From positions 1 through 64,000 of the forward strand of contig JAFGYE010000051.1 of NCBI GenBank assembly GCA_016936255.1: 64,000 nt of DNA, read 5' to 3'. The notes below the pieces were generated by a model that saw only the letters and a program-made list of their open reading frames with translations, made no database searches and was not told where the DNA came from. The stretch comes from Marinifilaceae bacterium (GTDB lineage Bacteria > Bacteroidota > Bacteroidia > Bacteroidales > Marinifilaceae). The position numbers and the translations under genes are program-made. Below, piece by piece: positions 43,664-52,828 of this stretch (its first letter is position 1; each line of letters starts with the position of its first letter).

Positions 43664-43690
43664 AAACCCGGATTTATTCCGGGTTTTTTG
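43664..43690 (+). terminator. Intrinsic terminator of fbaA
   Basis: Stem AAACCCGGA/TCCGGGTTT with a 5-base loop and T6. Confidence 0.9.
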
Positions 43691-43791
43691 TTTTCAATGA
43701 TTCTAAACATCAATCGTGTTTTTGAATTTGAAGTTAATTTTAGCAAATTTGAAATTCCTCGAATTCAAATACAGGCAATTAAATATAACAA

Positions 43792-45159
43792 ATGAATAAA
43801 AATAAGCTCTCTTCCCGCGATGTGTTTTCAAGTAAGTTTGGTGTAATTGCGGCCGCAGCAGGTTCTGCTGTAGGTTTGGGGAATATCTGGAAGTTTCCAT
43901 ACATTACCGGAGTGTATGGCGGTGCTGCATTTTTATTTGTGTATTTAGGATTTATTGCTCTTATCGGATTGCCTGTAATGCTTTCAGAATTGGCAATCGG
44001 ACGTAAATCCAAAAGGAATGTATTCGGAGCCTTTAAGTATTTAGCTCCAAATTCTCCATGGAAATTTGTAGGAATGCTTGGTGTTGCGGCTGCTGTAATG
44101 ATCTTGGCATTTTATGGGGTTGTTGCAGGTTGGAGTATTGATTATATAGCTAAAGCAGCCACAGAGAGTTTTTCGGCCAAGAGCCCTGATGAGATGGAGT
44201 CGATGTTTGTGAATTTTATTGAGAGTCCTGTATCGCCAATTCTGTACCAGCTTTTATTTATGATAATGACAATGGCAATTGTTATTGTTGGAGTAAAAGA
44301 TGGAATCGAAAAATATGCGAAGTTTTTAATGCCATTATTAGTTATAATAATCATTGTGCTCTGTATCAGGTCAGTAACTCTTGAGGGAGCTTCGGAGGGA
44401 TTGAAGTTTCTTTTTAATCCTGATTTTTCAAAATTAACAGCCGACGGAATATTGAGCGCTTTGGGGCATGCATTTTTCTCTCTGAGTTTGGGGATGGGAA
44501 CGCTGGTAACTTATGGTTCTTACATTGATAATAAGAATAATATTGCTGTAACAGCTCTTCAGGTCACTATTGCTGATACTGTGATTGCAATATTGGCGGG
44601 AATAGCTATTTTTCCTGCAGTTTTTGCATTTGGAATTGAGCCCAGTAGTGGTCCAGGTCTTGTGTTTATTACATTGCCCAATGTTTTTCAACAAATGCCA
44701 GGTGGTTTTTTCTTTTCAATTTTATTCTTTTTACTCTTGACAGTTGCAGCCTTAACATCCTCAATTTCTATACTGGAAGTTGTAGTGGCCTATTTTCGGG
44801 AAGAGCTTAATTTGAAACGGAATTTCTCAACCATTTTGGCAACCGTAATGATCTCTATTATTGGAATATTCTGCTCCTTGTCAATGGGAATGTTGAAAGA
44901 ATACACAATGTTCGGTTTGAACTTTTTTGATTTGTTGGATTGGATTTCAGCTAATATACTCCTTCCGCTTGGAGGTTTATTTATTTCCTTGTTTGTGGGA
45001 TGGTATTTAGGACGAAAGAAAATGGAAAAGGAGTTCGCGAAAGGAGCTTATATTGTGAATTGGCTGCTTACGGTATTTATATTCCTTGTGAAGTTTATTG
45101 CTCCTGGTGCCATTGCAATTGTTTTTCTACACGGGCTGGGAGTATTTAATTTTGGATAA
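43792..45159 (+). CDS. Neurotransmitter:sodium symporter (NSS) family transporter
   Basis: 455 residues, about 11 to 12 membrane helices, LeuT fold. Helix 1 carries AAAGSAVGLGNIWKFPY, the sodium- and substrate-binding signature; helix 6 includes SLGMGTLVTYGSY. Sodium-coupled uptake of an amino acid or similar solute; substrate not predictable. The next gene at 45222 is unrelated, so an operon is uncertain. Confidence 0.93.
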   Translation: MNKNKLSSRDVFSSKFGVIAAAAGSAVGLGNIWKFPYITGVYGGAAFLFVYLGFIALIGLPVMLSELAIGRKSKRNVFGAFKYLAPNSPWKFVGMLGVAAAVMILAFYGVVAGWSIDYIAKAATESFSAKSPDEMESMFVNFIESPVSPILYQLLFMIMTMAIVIVGVKDGIEKYAKFLMPLLVIIIIVLCIRSVTLEGASEGLKFLFNPDFSKLTADGILSALGHAFFSLSLGMGTLVTYGSYIDNKNNIAVTALQVTIADTVIAILAGIAIFPAVFAFGIEPSSGPGLVFITLPNVFQQMPGGFFFSILFFLLLTVAALTSSISILEVVVAYFREELNLKRNFSTILATVMISIIGIFCSLSMGMLKEYTMFGLNFFDLLDWISANILLPLGGLFISLFVGWYLGRKKMEKEFAKGAYIVNWLLTVFIFLVKFIAPGAIAIVFLHGLGVFNFG

Positions 45160-45221
45160 TTGTCATAATTTATTGATATTGTTAAGTGTTAGTTGGATTA
45201 ATCATTGACATTTCAATAAAA

Positions 45222-46325
45222 ATGAATTTTAAGCACATTGTTAGAGAGTATTTTTCCTATTCAGCTTCTGAGAAAAATGGATTATTGGTACTTGTTGTAT
45301 TGTTGATGGCAATGTATTTTTTGCCTTTGGTTTTTCAGCTCGGTGAAGTATCGGAATTTGTAATCGATCAAGAAAAACAAATTCAAATTGATAGTCTCAT
45401 TTCTTCGATTGAAAATAAAGAGAAGCATAAGAGGAAACAAACTCTTTTTGTGAATTTAGATTTTTTTGATCCCAATAAAGCGAGTAAAGAAGAATTGATG
45501 AATCTGGGTTTTACTTCTTTTCAAACCAACAATTTAATTAAGTTTAGAAACAAAGGAGGAAGGTTTACGGCGAAAACCGATCTTCTTAAAATTTATGGAA
45601 TCTCTCAATACGACTTTGAAATACTGAACGATTACATTCGTATTTCTGTTGATGAAAATCGTAAGAAAGAGAGCCGGATAAGTTCGAAGAAAGAATACAA
45701 TCTATTCTCTTTTGATCCAAATGTAATATCCTTGAATAAATGGGATAGCTTGGGCGTTAAAAAAAAGATAAGTGTTCGCATTAAAAAATATCTTGCTTCC
45801 GGAGGGAGTTTTAGGCAGGCGACTGATTTAAAAAAGATTTATGGTTTTGATTCTGCTAAGCTTGCGGAACTTTTACCTTATGTGAATATAATTGTTAAAG
45901 TTAATAGCGAAAGGTCTTCGCAAAAAATACATGTCCGGCTAAATAGCTCTGATACAACTCAATTAAAGCAACTGCCGGGGATTGGTTCTGTGCTTTCGGC
46001 GAGAATTGTTAATTATCGGGATTTATTGGGTGGATTTGTTTCGAAGGATCAAGTGCTGGAGGTTTATGGTATTTCAAAGGAAAAATTTCTTCGAATCGAA
46101 TCATGTATTGAAGTCGATTCCATTTCTATCAGAAGGCTGTTGATAAATTCTTTCGATGAACTACTTTTAAGAAAACATCCTTATATCAATTTACGAATTG
46201 CAAAAGATATTATCCGTTATCGGGAGCGAAATGGCAATTTCACTTCTGTTGATCAATTACAAACTCATAAATTAATCCCTGATTCAATATTTATCAAATT
46301 GGCTCCTTATTTGGAATTAAAATAG
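45222..46325 (+). CDS. Helix-hairpin-helix repeat protein (ComEA-like), membrane-anchored
   Basis: 367 residues from the ATG at 45222; an upstream start at 45186 adds a stretch with no support. One N-terminal membrane helix (about 20-40) is followed by several helix-hairpin-helix modules, for example KASKEELMNLGFTSF, TTQLKQLPGIGSVLSARIVN and RYRERNGNFTSVDQL. The LPGIGSVLSARI module is a clear HhH DNA-binding motif. Likely a periplasmic DNA-binding protein that could work with ComEC (4856) in DNA uptake; this is an inference from domain type. Confidence 0.83.
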   Translation: MNFKHIVREYFSYSASEKNGLLVLVVLLMAMYFLPLVFQLGEVSEFVIDQEKQIQIDSLISSIENKEKHKRKQTLFVNLDFFDPNKASKEELMNLGFTSFQTNNLIKFRNKGGRFTAKTDLLKIYGISQYDFEILNDYIRISVDENRKKESRISSKKEYNLFSFDPNVISLNKWDSLGVKKKISVRIKKYLASGGSFRQATDLKKIYGFDSAKLAELLPYVNIIVKVNSERSSQKIHVRLNSSDTTQLKQLPGIGSVLSARIVNYRDLLGGFVSKDQVLEVYGISKEKFLRIESCIEVDSISIRRLLINSFDELLLRKHPYINLRIAKDIIRYRERNGNFTSVDQLQTHKLIPDSIFIKLAPYLELK

Positions 46326-46363
46326 AAAGTTGTTTGTAAGTAGAGAAAGCATTAGTTATTTAC

Positions 46364-46371
46364 TATCTTTG
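46364..46371 (+). promoter_or_regulatory. Putative upstream -7 box (TATCTTTG) before rpsU
   Basis: Exact TAnnTTTG, 143 bases before the rpsU ATG and upstream of the better promoter at 46436. Possibly a second promoter. Confidence 0.4.
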
Positions 46372-46435
46372 TGCTCCCGCTTAGGACTGTAATTTCTTTA
46401 TTTGAAGTAAATTTGTGTACTTTTCTTCGAATATA

Positions 46436-46467
46436 TTTGAATTATAGTGAATGAATTGATAAATTTG
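46436..46467 (+). promoter_or_regulatory. Bacteroidota-type promoter of rpsU
   Basis: TTTG at 46436-46439, a 20-base spacer, and TAAATTTG at 46460-46467: both consensus elements at the normal spacing. The predicted start near 46474 gives a leader of about 33 bases. Confidence 0.75.
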
Positions 46468-46506
46468 CGGCTCAGTAAGAAAAATTAAAATTTAAAGAAG
46501 AAAATT

Positions 46507-46698
46507 ATGATTATTATTCCGATGAAAGAAGGCGAAAACATTGAAAGAGCCTTGAAAAAATTCAAAAGAAAATTCGAAAAGACTGGAGTAATCAAAGAAC
46601 TAAGAGGAAGACAGGTTTATACAAAACCTTCTGTGAAGAAAAGAGTAGAAAAGTTGCATGCTATCTACGTTCAGAATATGCAGCAGAACGAAGATTAA
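46507..46698 (+). CDS. rpsU: 30S ribosomal protein S21
   Basis: 63 residues, basic. MIIIPMKEGENIERALKKFK and KLRGRQ-type ELRGRQVYTKPSVKKR match bacterial S21, the small-subunit protein near the anti-Shine-Dalgarno end of 16S rRNA. It heads a run rpsU-xerC/D-hpf, with a strong promoter just upstream. Confidence 0.96.
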   Translation: MIIIPMKEGENIERALKKFKRKFEKTGVIKELRGRQVYTKPSVKKRVEKLHAIYVQNMQQNED

Positions 46699-46769
46699 TT
46701 TCTTTTTATTCCTTGATATCTTAATTTTTTGTATCTTGGATTATCCTTTTGGGGAAATATCCTGGATGT

Positions 46770-47648
46770 ATGAGTTATAAGGAATCTTTTCTGTCTTATT
46801 TACAATTCGAAAAACGATATTCGGTACATACTATTCTATCTTACGATTGTGATTTGACTCAGTTTTTTGATTTCATGTCGAAAAATGAAGTTGAGGAAGT
46901 CAAAGATGTAGATTTTAAAAATGTACGGAAATGGATCGTTTTTTTGATGAATGAAGGTAACTCTTCACGAACAGTAAATAGGAAATTGTCTTCTTTGAAA
47001 TCCTTTTTTAAATTCTTGTTGCGGGAATCTGTTGTTGAGACCAATCCTATGGATCGGGTTGTAGGGCCACGGCAAGGGAAGAAATTGCCTGGGTTTGTTG
47101 CAGAGCATGCAATGCAGTTACTGCGGGAAGTTGAATTTGGTGAAGGATTTGAAGGGGTTAGGGATAGATTAGTTGTTGAAATGTTTTATCAGACAGGCAT
47201 GCGATTGTCAGAGTTGATGAATCTTAAAATCACTGATTTTGATCGTAAAACCTCTTTGGTGAAGGTCTTAGGTAAACGAAATAAGGAAAGGATCATTCCG
47301 GTAAGCAAGAGTCTGGAAAAACTTCTTGATGAATATCTTGAGGAAAGAAACAGAACTTTTGAAGAGAGGAGTGATTTTCTTTTTGTAACTAAAAAGGGGG
47401 TGCCTGTATACGAAAAGTTGTTGTATCGGATTGTGACAAAATATTTGTCAAAGATTACAACGCTTGCCAAGCGAAGTCCACATGTGCTGCGACATACGTT
47501 CGCTACACATTTGTTAAACAACGGAGCTGAATTGAATGCGGTTAAAGAATTGCTTGGTCATTCCAATCTTTCTGCAACTCAAATTTATACTCATACTACA
47601 TTCGAGCGTTTAAATAAAGTATATAAACAAGCTCATCCAAGAGCATAA
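46770..47648 (+). CDS. xerC: Tyrosine recombinase XerC/XerD
   Basis: 292 residues from the ATG at 46770 (SYKESFLSYLQFEKRYS); a TTG seven codons upstream is unsupported. The N-terminal SAM-like DNA-binding domain is followed by the catalytic domain with Arg in TGMRLSELM, Lys in LGKRNKERIIP, HVLRHTFATHLL (His, Arg), LLGHSNLSATQIYTH (His) and the nucleophile Tyr273. It most likely resolves chromosome dimers at dif. Placed between rpsU and hpf, a core-gene setting rather than a mobile one, so it is not a phage integrase. Whether it is the C or D paralogue is not certain. Confidence 0.9.
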   Translation: MSYKESFLSYLQFEKRYSVHTILSYDCDLTQFFDFMSKNEVEEVKDVDFKNVRKWIVFLMNEGNSSRTVNRKLSSLKSFFKFLLRESVVETNPMDRVVGPRQGKKLPGFVAEHAMQLLREVEFGEGFEGVRDRLVVEMFYQTGMRLSELMNLKITDFDRKTSLVKVLGKRNKERIIPVSKSLEKLLDEYLEERNRTFEERSDFLFVTKKGVPVYEKLLYRIVTKYLSKITTLAKRSPHVLRHTFATHLLNNGAELNAVKELLGHSNLSATQIYTHTTFERLNKVYKQAHPRA

Positions 47649-47668
47649 TAAATGTGGGAGGTATTGGT

Positions 47669-47968
47669 ATGGTAAATATTCAATCAATTGGTTTTGTTGC
47701 TGACAGTAAGCTTGAAACTTTTATTCAGAGTAAAGTGAATAAATTGTTGAAGCTTGATGACAATGATGTTGTTGGGGTTGAGGTTTTTCTTCGTTTGGAG
47801 AAGTCTGTTACTTCAGAAAATAAAGTAGTGGAAATTATTTTAGATTTGAAAGGTGCTGATTTGTTTGCAAAAAAGCAAAGTCAAAGCTTTGAAGAGTCTA
47901 CAGATATGGTGATTGAAGCTCTTCGTCGTCAACTCGTGAAACACAAAGAAAAACTTCGCGCAAAATAA
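47669..47968 (+). CDS. hpf: Ribosome hibernation-promoting factor (short HPF/RaiA family)
   Basis: 99 residues from the ATG at 47669. A GTG at 47654 would extend it by five residues but overlaps a GGAGG placed seven bases before the ATG, a rare Shine-Dalgarno-like site in this window. VNIQSIGFVADSKLETFIQ and ADLFAKKQSQSFEESTDMVIEALRRQL match the short HPF/YfiA family. It binds the 30S decoding centre and stabilises idle ribosomes. It follows xerC by 20 bases. Confidence 0.9.
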   Translation: MVNIQSIGFVADSKLETFIQSKVNKLLKLDDNDVVGVEVFLRLEKSVTSENKVVEIILDLKGADLFAKKQSQSFEESTDMVIEALRRQLVKHKEKLRAK

Positions 47969-47989
47969 TCGTAAAAAATGTTCGATTAG

Positions 47990-48021
47990 CTTGTGATAAA
48001 TTTAAAATATTTTTACATTTG
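47990..48021 (+). promoter_or_regulatory. Promoter of the tRNA-tuf-secE-rpo operon
   Basis: CTTG at 47990-47993, a 20-base spacer, then TACATTTG at 48014-48021. Predicted transcription start is around 48028, about 45 bases before the first tRNA. It is the only consensus promoter I can see for this cluster. Confidence 0.7.
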
Positions 48022-48072
48022 CAAACCATTTTCAGGGAAAAGTATGCCTGTTAAATAGATGGTTTGTAAGTT

Positions 48073-48146
48073 GCCGATATAGCTCAGTTGGTCAGAGCAG
48101 CTGATTTGTAATCAGCAGGTCGTGGGTTCGAATCCCTCTATCGGCT
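48073..48146 (+). tRNA. tRNA-Thr (anticodon UGU), tuf operon copy
   Basis: 74 nt, anticodon TGT. It differs from the array copies (13707, 13982, 14147) only in the last acceptor pair: A-T here against G-C there. Confidence 0.97.
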
Positions 48147-48160
48147 CGGTAATTTTTTTT

Positions 48161-48242
48161 GGGGAGATACCAAAGTGGCCAACTGGGGCGGACTGTAACT
48201 CCGCTGACATCGTCTTCGTAGGTTCGAATCCTGCTCTCCCCA
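48161..48242 (+). tRNA. tRNA-Tyr (anticodon GUA)
   Basis: 82 nt with the long variable arm of class II tRNAs; acceptor GGGGAGA/TCTCCCC; anticodon stem GCGGA/TCCGC around CTGTAAC. Confidence 0.96.
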
Positions 48243-48277
48243 CAAAATTTCAGAAGAAACATTACTGTTTCTTTTTT

Positions 48278-48350
48278 GCGGGAATAGCTCAGTTGATAGA
48301 GCATCAGCCTTCCAAGCTGAGGGTCGCGAGTTTGAGTCTCGTTTCCCGCT
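48278..48350 (+). tRNA. tRNA-Gly (anticodon UCC)
   Basis: 73 nt; acceptor GCGGGAA/TTCCCGC; anticodon stem TCAGC/GCTGA around CTTCCAA. Confidence 0.96.
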
Positions 48351-48365
48351 CACATTTTTGTGATT

Positions 48366-48437
48366 GCCGTTGTAGCTCAGGGGTAGAGCGCTTCCTTGGT
48401 AAGGAAGAGGTCATGAGTTCAATTCTCATCAATGGCT
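48366..48437 (+). tRNA. tRNA-Thr (anticodon GGU), tuf operon copy
   Basis: 72 nt, identical to the array copy at 13873. Anticodon GGT. It lies 57 bases upstream of tuf. Confidence 0.96.
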
Positions 48438-48494
48438 CAGAAATATATTGTATTGTTTTTAATTGTTGTCTAATTTTAATTAACTTTTTGAGTT

Positions 48495-49682
48495 ATGGCT
48501 AAAGAACATTTTGACAGGTCAAAACCACACGTAAATATCGGTACCATTGGTCACGTAGATCACGGTAAAACTACCTTGACTGCTGCGATCACAACTGTGT
48601 TAGCAAAAAAAGGATATTGCGAAATAAAGTCTTTCGATTCTATCGATAACGCACCTGAAGAAAAAGAAAGAGGTATTACTATTAATACTGCTCACGTTGA
48701 ATATTCAACTGAGAATCGTCATTACGCTCACGTTGACTGTCCTGGTCACGCGGATTACGTAAAGAATATGGTAACTGGTGCTGCTCAGATGGATGGTGCT
48801 ATTTTGGTTTGTGCTGCAACTGATGGTCCTATGCCTCAAACTCGTGAGCACATCTTGTTGGCTCGTCAGGTAAACGTTCCTAAAATGGTAGTTTTCTTGA
48901 ACAAAGTTGACATGGTTGACGATGAAGAGATGCTTGAGTTGGTAGAGATGGAAGTTCGTGAGCTTTTGGATTTTTACGAATTTGATGGAGATAATACTCC
49001 GATCATCGCTGGATCTGCTCTTGGTGGATTGAATGGTGAGCCGGAATGGGAAGAAAAAATTCTTGAACTTATGGCTGCTGTTGATTCATGGATTCCACTT
49101 CCTCCTCGTGATGTAGATAAGCCTTTCTTGATGCCAATCGAGGATGTGTTCTCTATCACAGGTCGTGGTACTGTTGCAACAGGTCGTATCGAAACTGGTA
49201 TTGTTAAGACTGGTGAAGAACTTCAGATTATCGGTTTAGGTGCTGAAGGTATGAAAACAGTTTGTACTGGTGTTGAGATGTTCCGTAAGATTTTGGATGA
49301 AGGTCAGGCTGGTGATAATGTTGGATTGTTGTTGAGAGGTATTGAGAAGTCTTCTATCAAACGTGGAATGGTTATTTGTCATCCTAAAACTATTACTCCT
49401 CATACAAAGATCAAAGCTGAGATTTATGTATTGAAGAAAGAAGAAGGTGGTCGTCACACTCCTTTCCATAACAAATACCGTCCTCAGTTCTATATCAGAA
49501 CTCTTGATGTAACAGGTGAAATCACTCTTCCAGAAGGAGTAGAGATGGTAATGCCAGGTGATAACGTTACTATTAATGTTGAATTAATCACTCCAGTTGC
49601 TTGTTCTATAGGTTTACGTTTTGCTATGCGTGAAGGTGGTAGAACAGTAGGTGCAGGTCAGATTACTGAAATTATTGAGTAA
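48495..49682 (+). CDS. tuf: Elongation factor Tu
   Basis: 395 residues. The GTPase that brings aminoacyl-tRNA to the ribosome. G domain: [35 protein letters not shown]; domain 2: [14 protein letters not shown]; domain 3: [11 protein letters not shown] and [11 protein letters not shown]. It lies in the same transcript as four upstream tRNA genes and tRNA-Trp downstream, a setting known from many bacteria. Codon use is strongly biased, as expected for high expression. Confidence 0.99.
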   Translation: MAKEHFDRSKPHVNIGTIGHVDHGKTTLTAAITTVLAKKGYCEIKSFDSIDNAPEEKERGITINTAHVEYSTENRHYAHVDCPGHADYVKNMVTGAAQMDGAILVCAATDGPMPQTREHILLARQVNVPKMVVFLNKVDMVDDEEMLELVEMEVRELLDFYEFDGDNTPIIAGSALGGLNGEPEWEEKILELMAAVDSWIPLPPRDVDKPFLMPIEDVFSITGRGTVATGRIETGIVKTGEELQIIGLGAEGMKTVCTGVEMFRKILDEGQAGDNVGLLLRGIEKSSIKRGMVICHPKTITPHTKIKAEIYVLKKEEGGRHTPFHNKYRPQFYIRTLDVTGEITLPEGVEMVMPGDNVTINVELITPVACSIGLRFAMREGGRTVGAGQITEIIE

Positions 49683-49694
49683 TTAAATATATAG

Positions 49695-49723
49695 AGATTG
49701 ATCTGGTTTTTCCGGATCAATCT
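49695..49723 (+). promoter_or_regulatory. Strong RNA hairpin between tuf and tRNA-Trp
   Basis: 12-bp stem AGATTGATCTGG/CCGGATCAATCT (one T-G pair) with a 5-base T loop. No T tract follows, so it is not a classical terminator; it is likely a processing or attenuation site that sets tuf apart from the downstream genes. Confidence 0.6.
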
Positions 49724-49731
49724 TAATATAG

Positions 49732-49804
49732 ACGGGTGTAGCTCAGTTGGTAGAGCACTGGTCTCCAAAACCAGGTGTCGGGAGTTCGAGTCTCTCCACC
49801 CGTG
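49732..49804 (+). tRNA. tRNA-Trp (anticodon CCA)
   Basis: 73 nt; acceptor ACGGGTG/CACCCGT with G as discriminator; anticodon stem CTGGT/ACCAG around CTCCAAA. It sits between tuf and secE, as in other Bacteroidota. Confidence 0.97.
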
Positions 49805-49822
49805 CAAAGACAAACAAGCCTT

Positions 49823-50014
49823 ATGAGACTAAAAATTTATTTTGAAGAAGTTTATAAAGAACTAGTTCAGAAAGTATCCTGGCCATCATGGTCTGAACTT
49901 CAAAGTAGTGCGATCGTTGTAATGGTTGCTTCCGCTATTATTGCAACAGCGATTTTCGCTATGGACTTTGGGTTCAAAAATTTGATGGATATTATATACA
50001 GTATGTTTTACTAA
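49823..50014 (+). CDS. secE: Preprotein translocase subunit SecE
   Basis: 63 residues from the ATG at 49823; the upstream in-frame start lies inside tRNA-Trp and is rejected. One membrane helix (about 28-50) with the amphipathic EEVYKELVQKVSWPSWSEL before it, matching the single-span SecE. It clamps SecY in the SecYEG channel. nusG follows after 15 bases, the standard secE-nusG pair. Confidence 0.96.
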   Translation: MRLKIYFEEVYKELVQKVSWPSWSELQSSAIVVMVASAIIATAIFAMDFGFKNLMDIIYSMFY

Positions 50015-50029
50015 TTCCTGAAAGAAAAC

Positions 50030-50578
50030 ATGGTTGAAATTGATAGAAAATGGTATGTTCTTAGGACTGTCGGAGGAAAAGAAAAGAAAGTCAAAGAATA
50101 TATTGATAGTGAAATTTCTAATCTAGGTCTGCAGGAGTATGTATCACAGGTTCTAATTCCTACCGAAAGAGTATTTCAAGTGCGCAACGGTAAAAAAATT
50201 AGCAAGGAAAGAATATTCTTACCTGGCTATATTCTTATTGAAGCAGCACTCGTTGGCGAAATTCCCCACATCCTTCGTGGTATCACGAATGTGATTGGCT
50301 TCCTGGGGGATACTAAAGGCGGCGACCCAACACCAATGCGAATGTCAGAAGTGAATCGTATTCTTGGAAAGGTTGATGAATTATCCGGTAAAGATGAGGA
50401 GATTAATATTCCTTATTTTGTTGGAGAAATGATTAAGGTAACGGATGGACCGTTTAATGGTTTTACTGGTGTGATTGAAGAGGTGAATGCTGAGAAGAAG
50501 AAACTAAAAGTTATGGTTAAAATCTTCGGAAGAAAGACTCCTCTTGAATTAAGTTTCATGCAAGTAGAAAAAGAATAA
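50030..50578 (+). CDS. nusG: Transcription termination/antitermination factor NusG
   Basis: 182 residues. NGN domain ([31 protein letters not shown]) and a C-terminal KOW domain ([17 protein letters not shown]). It binds RNA polymerase and couples it to Rho or the ribosome. Located between secE and rplK as usual. Confidence 0.98.
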   Translation: MVEIDRKWYVLRTVGGKEKKVKEYIDSEISNLGLQEYVSQVLIPTERVFQVRNGKKISKERIFLPGYILIEAALVGEIPHILRGITNVIGFLGDTKGGDPTPMRMSEVNRILGKVDELSGKDEEINIPYFVGEMIKVTDGPFNGFTGVIEEVNAEKKKLKVMVKIFGRKTPLELSFMQVEKE

Positions 50579-50601
50579 TTAAATCCTTAGAAAAGAAAGC
50601 T

Positions 50602-51045
50602 ATGGCTAAAGAAGTTGCAGGATTAATAAAATTGCAGATCAAAGGTGGTGCTGCAAATCCTTCACCCCCAGTAGGACCGGCATTAGGGTCTAAAGGGGTT
50701 AATATTATGGATTTTTGTAAACAATTCAATGCAAGAACTCAGGATCAGGCTGGAAAAGTAATTCCAGTTGTGATTACAGTTTATTCTGATAGTTCTTTTG
50801 AATTTATTACAAAAACTCCTCCCGTTGCTGTTCAAATTCTAGAAGCTGCTAAATTAAAATCTGGTTCTGCTGAATCAAACCGTGTTAAGGTTGGTTCTAT
50901 TTCTTGGGATAAAGTTCGCGAGATAGCAGAAGGAAAGATGAAAGATTTGAATGCTTTTAAGATAGAAAGCGCCATGAGTATGGTTGCTGGAACAGCAAGA
51001 AGTATGGGTGTCACTATTAGTGGTGATAATCCTCTTAATCAATAA
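50602..51045 (+). CDS. rplK: 50S ribosomal protein L11
   Basis: 147 residues. Contains [20 protein letters not shown] and the C-terminal rRNA-binding domain ending [13 protein letters not shown]11 forms the GTPase-associated centre with 23S rRNA. It lies 20 bases before rplA. Confidence 0.98.
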   Translation: MAKEVAGLIKLQIKGGAANPSPPVGPALGSKGVNIMDFCKQFNARTQDQAGKVIPVVITVYSDSSFEFITKTPPVAVQILEAAKLKSGSAESNRVKVGSISWDKVREIAEGKMKDLNAFKIESAMSMVAGTARSMGVTISGDNPLNQ

Positions 51046-51065
51046 TTATAAATACTGCAAGTAAA

Positions 51066-51761
51066 ATGGGTAAACTAACAAAAAATAGTAAGTTAGCTTC
51101 AGCGAAAGTGGAGACTGGTAAGCTATATTCTATCGACGAAGCAGCAAAGTTGGTTAAGGAGATTACTTTCACCAAATTTGACGCCTCAATGGATATGGAT
51201 GTTCGCTTAGGAGTTGACCCAAGAAAAGCTAACCAAATGGTTCGTGGTATTGTTACCCTTCCTCATGGTACTGGTAAAGATGTTCGTGTTTTAGTTCTTT
51301 GTACTCCTGATAAGGAAGAAGAAGCTAGAGCTGCAGGTGCTGACCATGTTGGCCTTGACGATTATGTTGCCAAGATCAAAGCGGGATGGACTGACATAGA
51401 TGTTATCATCACCATGCCTACTGTTATGGCAAAAGTTGGTGCTTTAGGACGAGTTTTAGGACCACGCGGTTTAATGCCAAATCCTAAATCTGGTACTGTA
51501 ACAATGGATATTGCTAAGGCAGTTGCCGAAGTGAAAGCTGGAAAGATTGATTTTAAGGTCGATAAATATGGTATTATTCACTCATCCATTGGTAAAGTAT
51601 CTTTCGATGTAGATAAAATTCATGAAAATGCTAAGGAGTTTGTTAGCACAATCAATAAATTGAAACCTTCTGCAGCAAAAGGAACTTATATCAAGAGTGT
51701 ATACCTGTCAAGTACAATGAGCCTTGGTATTCAGGTGGATGTCAAGTCAATTCTTGACTAA
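51066..51761 (+). CDS. rplA: 50S ribosomal protein L1
   Basis: 231 residues. Motifs: [18 protein letters not shown] and [15 protein letters not shown]1 forms the mobile stalk near the E site; in many bacteria it also represses its own mRNA. I see no clear L1-binding structure in the 23 bases before rplK. Confidence 0.98.
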   Translation: MGKLTKNSKLASAKVETGKLYSIDEAAKLVKEITFTKFDASMDMDVRLGVDPRKANQMVRGIVTLPHGTGKDVRVLVLCTPDKEEEARAAGADHVGLDDYVAKIKAGWTDIDVIITMPTVMAKVGALGRVLGPRGLMPNPKSGTVTMDIAKAVAEVKAGKIDFKVDKYGIIHSSIGKVSFDVDKIHENAKEFVSTINKLKPSAAKGTYIKSVYLSSTMSLGIQVDVKSILD

Positions 51762-51791
51762 TTTTAATTTTTAATCAAGACCTTAGTAATC

Positions 51792-52310
51792 ATGAAAAGG
51801 GAACAAAAAATTCAGATTATTGATAGCTTGACGGAGGAAATCAACGCTTCAAACCATTTTTATCTTACTGACATCTCAGCAATGAATGCAGAACGTACAT
51901 CTGCACTGCGTAGAGTATGTTTTGAAAAAGAGGTAAAATTGATTGTAGTGAAGAATACACTTCTTCGAATTGCTTTGGAAAAAGCAGAAGGTGATTTTGA
52001 AGGTTTAAATGTAGCACTTAAGGGATCTACTTCTCTTATGTTATCAGAAACCGGAAATTTACCTGCAAAGCTGATCAAAGAGTTCCGTAAGGGACATGAT
52101 AAACCTAGCCTGAAAGCGGCCTACGTTGAAGAATCGCTTTATATTGGAGACAATGAGTTGGATGCTCTTTGTACAATTAAATCTAAAGAAGAACTTGTTG
52201 GTGATATCGTTGCATTGCTTCAATCTCCAATCAAGAACGTTATTTCTTCCTTGGAATCAGGAAAGAATATCCTAGCTGGTGTTGTGAAAACACTTTCAGA
52301 AAAAGAGTAA
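51792..52310 (+). CDS. rplJ: 50S ribosomal protein L10
   Basis: 172 residues. N-terminal rRNA-binding domain with DISAMNAERTSALRR and VVKNTLLRIALEKAEG, then the C-terminal helix that carries L7/L12 dimers. 30 bases after rplA. Confidence 0.97.
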   Translation: MKREQKIQIIDSLTEEINASNHFYLTDISAMNAERTSALRRVCFEKEVKLIVVKNTLLRIALEKAEGDFEGLNVALKGSTSLMLSETGNLPAKLIKEFRKGHDKPSLKAAYVEESLYIGDNELDALCTIKSKEELVGDIVALLQSPIKNVISSLESGKNILAGVVKTLSEKE

Positions 52311-52347
52311 TATATTTAGTAAATTAAATTTTAAAAACTGAAGGAAA

Positions 52348-52722
52348 ATGGCAGATTTAAAAAAGTTTGCAGAAGAATTAGTTAATTTGACTGTTAAGGA
52401 AGTAAGTGAGTTAGCTACTATTTTGAAAGATGAGTACGGAATTGAGCCAGCTGCTGCTGCTGCTGTTGTTGCAGGTCCTGCTGCAGGTGGTGCTGAAGTT
52501 GCTGCTGAACAAACTGAATTCGATGTAATTCTTAAATCAGCAGGTGGTTCTAAACTAGCTGTTGTGAAATTGGTTAAGGAATTAACTGGTCTTGGATTGA
52601 AAGAAGCTAAGGCTGCAGTTGATGCTGCACCAGCTCCATTGAAAGAAAAAGTTTCTAAGGAAGAAGCTGAAGCACTAAAAGCACAATTAGAAGAAGCTGG
52701 AGCTGAAGTTGAACTTAAATAG
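52348..52722 (+). CDS. rplL: 50S ribosomal protein L7/L12
   Basis: 124 residues. N-terminal dimerisation helix, an Ala-rich hinge (about 38-55), and the C-terminal domain [20 protein letters not shown] that recruits translation GTPases. Confidence 0.98.
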   Translation: MADLKKFAEELVNLTVKEVSELATILKDEYGIEPAAAAAVVAGPAAGGAEVAAEQTEFDVILKSAGGSKLAVVKLVKELTGLGLKEAKAAVDAAPAPLKEKVSKEEAEALKAQLEEAGAEVELK

Positions 52723-52753
52723 AAGCGCTAAAACCTATATATAGGGTTATTTT

Positions 52754-52790
52754 GGTTTAGAGTTCCTAACCGGGACTCTAAGCCTTTTTG
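52754..52790 (+). terminator. Attenuator-like terminator between rplL and rpoB
   Basis: 10-bp stem GGTTTAGAGT/ACTCTAAGCC (one G-U), an 11-base loop, then T5. As rpoB follows without its own visible promoter, it is probably a partial terminator that lowers rpoBC expression relative to the ribosomal protein genes, as known in other bacteria. Confidence 0.7.
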
Positions 52791-52828
52791 TTGTTTATTA
52801 TCGTTTAGGTTCAATTAATTTTAAGTAA

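Noticed and set aside
46770-47648. Phage or genomic-island integrase
   Set aside because: Core gene setting between rpsU and hpf, XerC/D length and motifs, no attachment repeats and no phage genes nearby, although tRNA genes are close.
48092-48353. Minus-strand reading frames of about 70 codons over the tRNA genes
   Set aside because: They are read-through of tRNA-Thr, tRNA-Tyr and tRNA-Gly sequences; such frames are a familiar false annotation.
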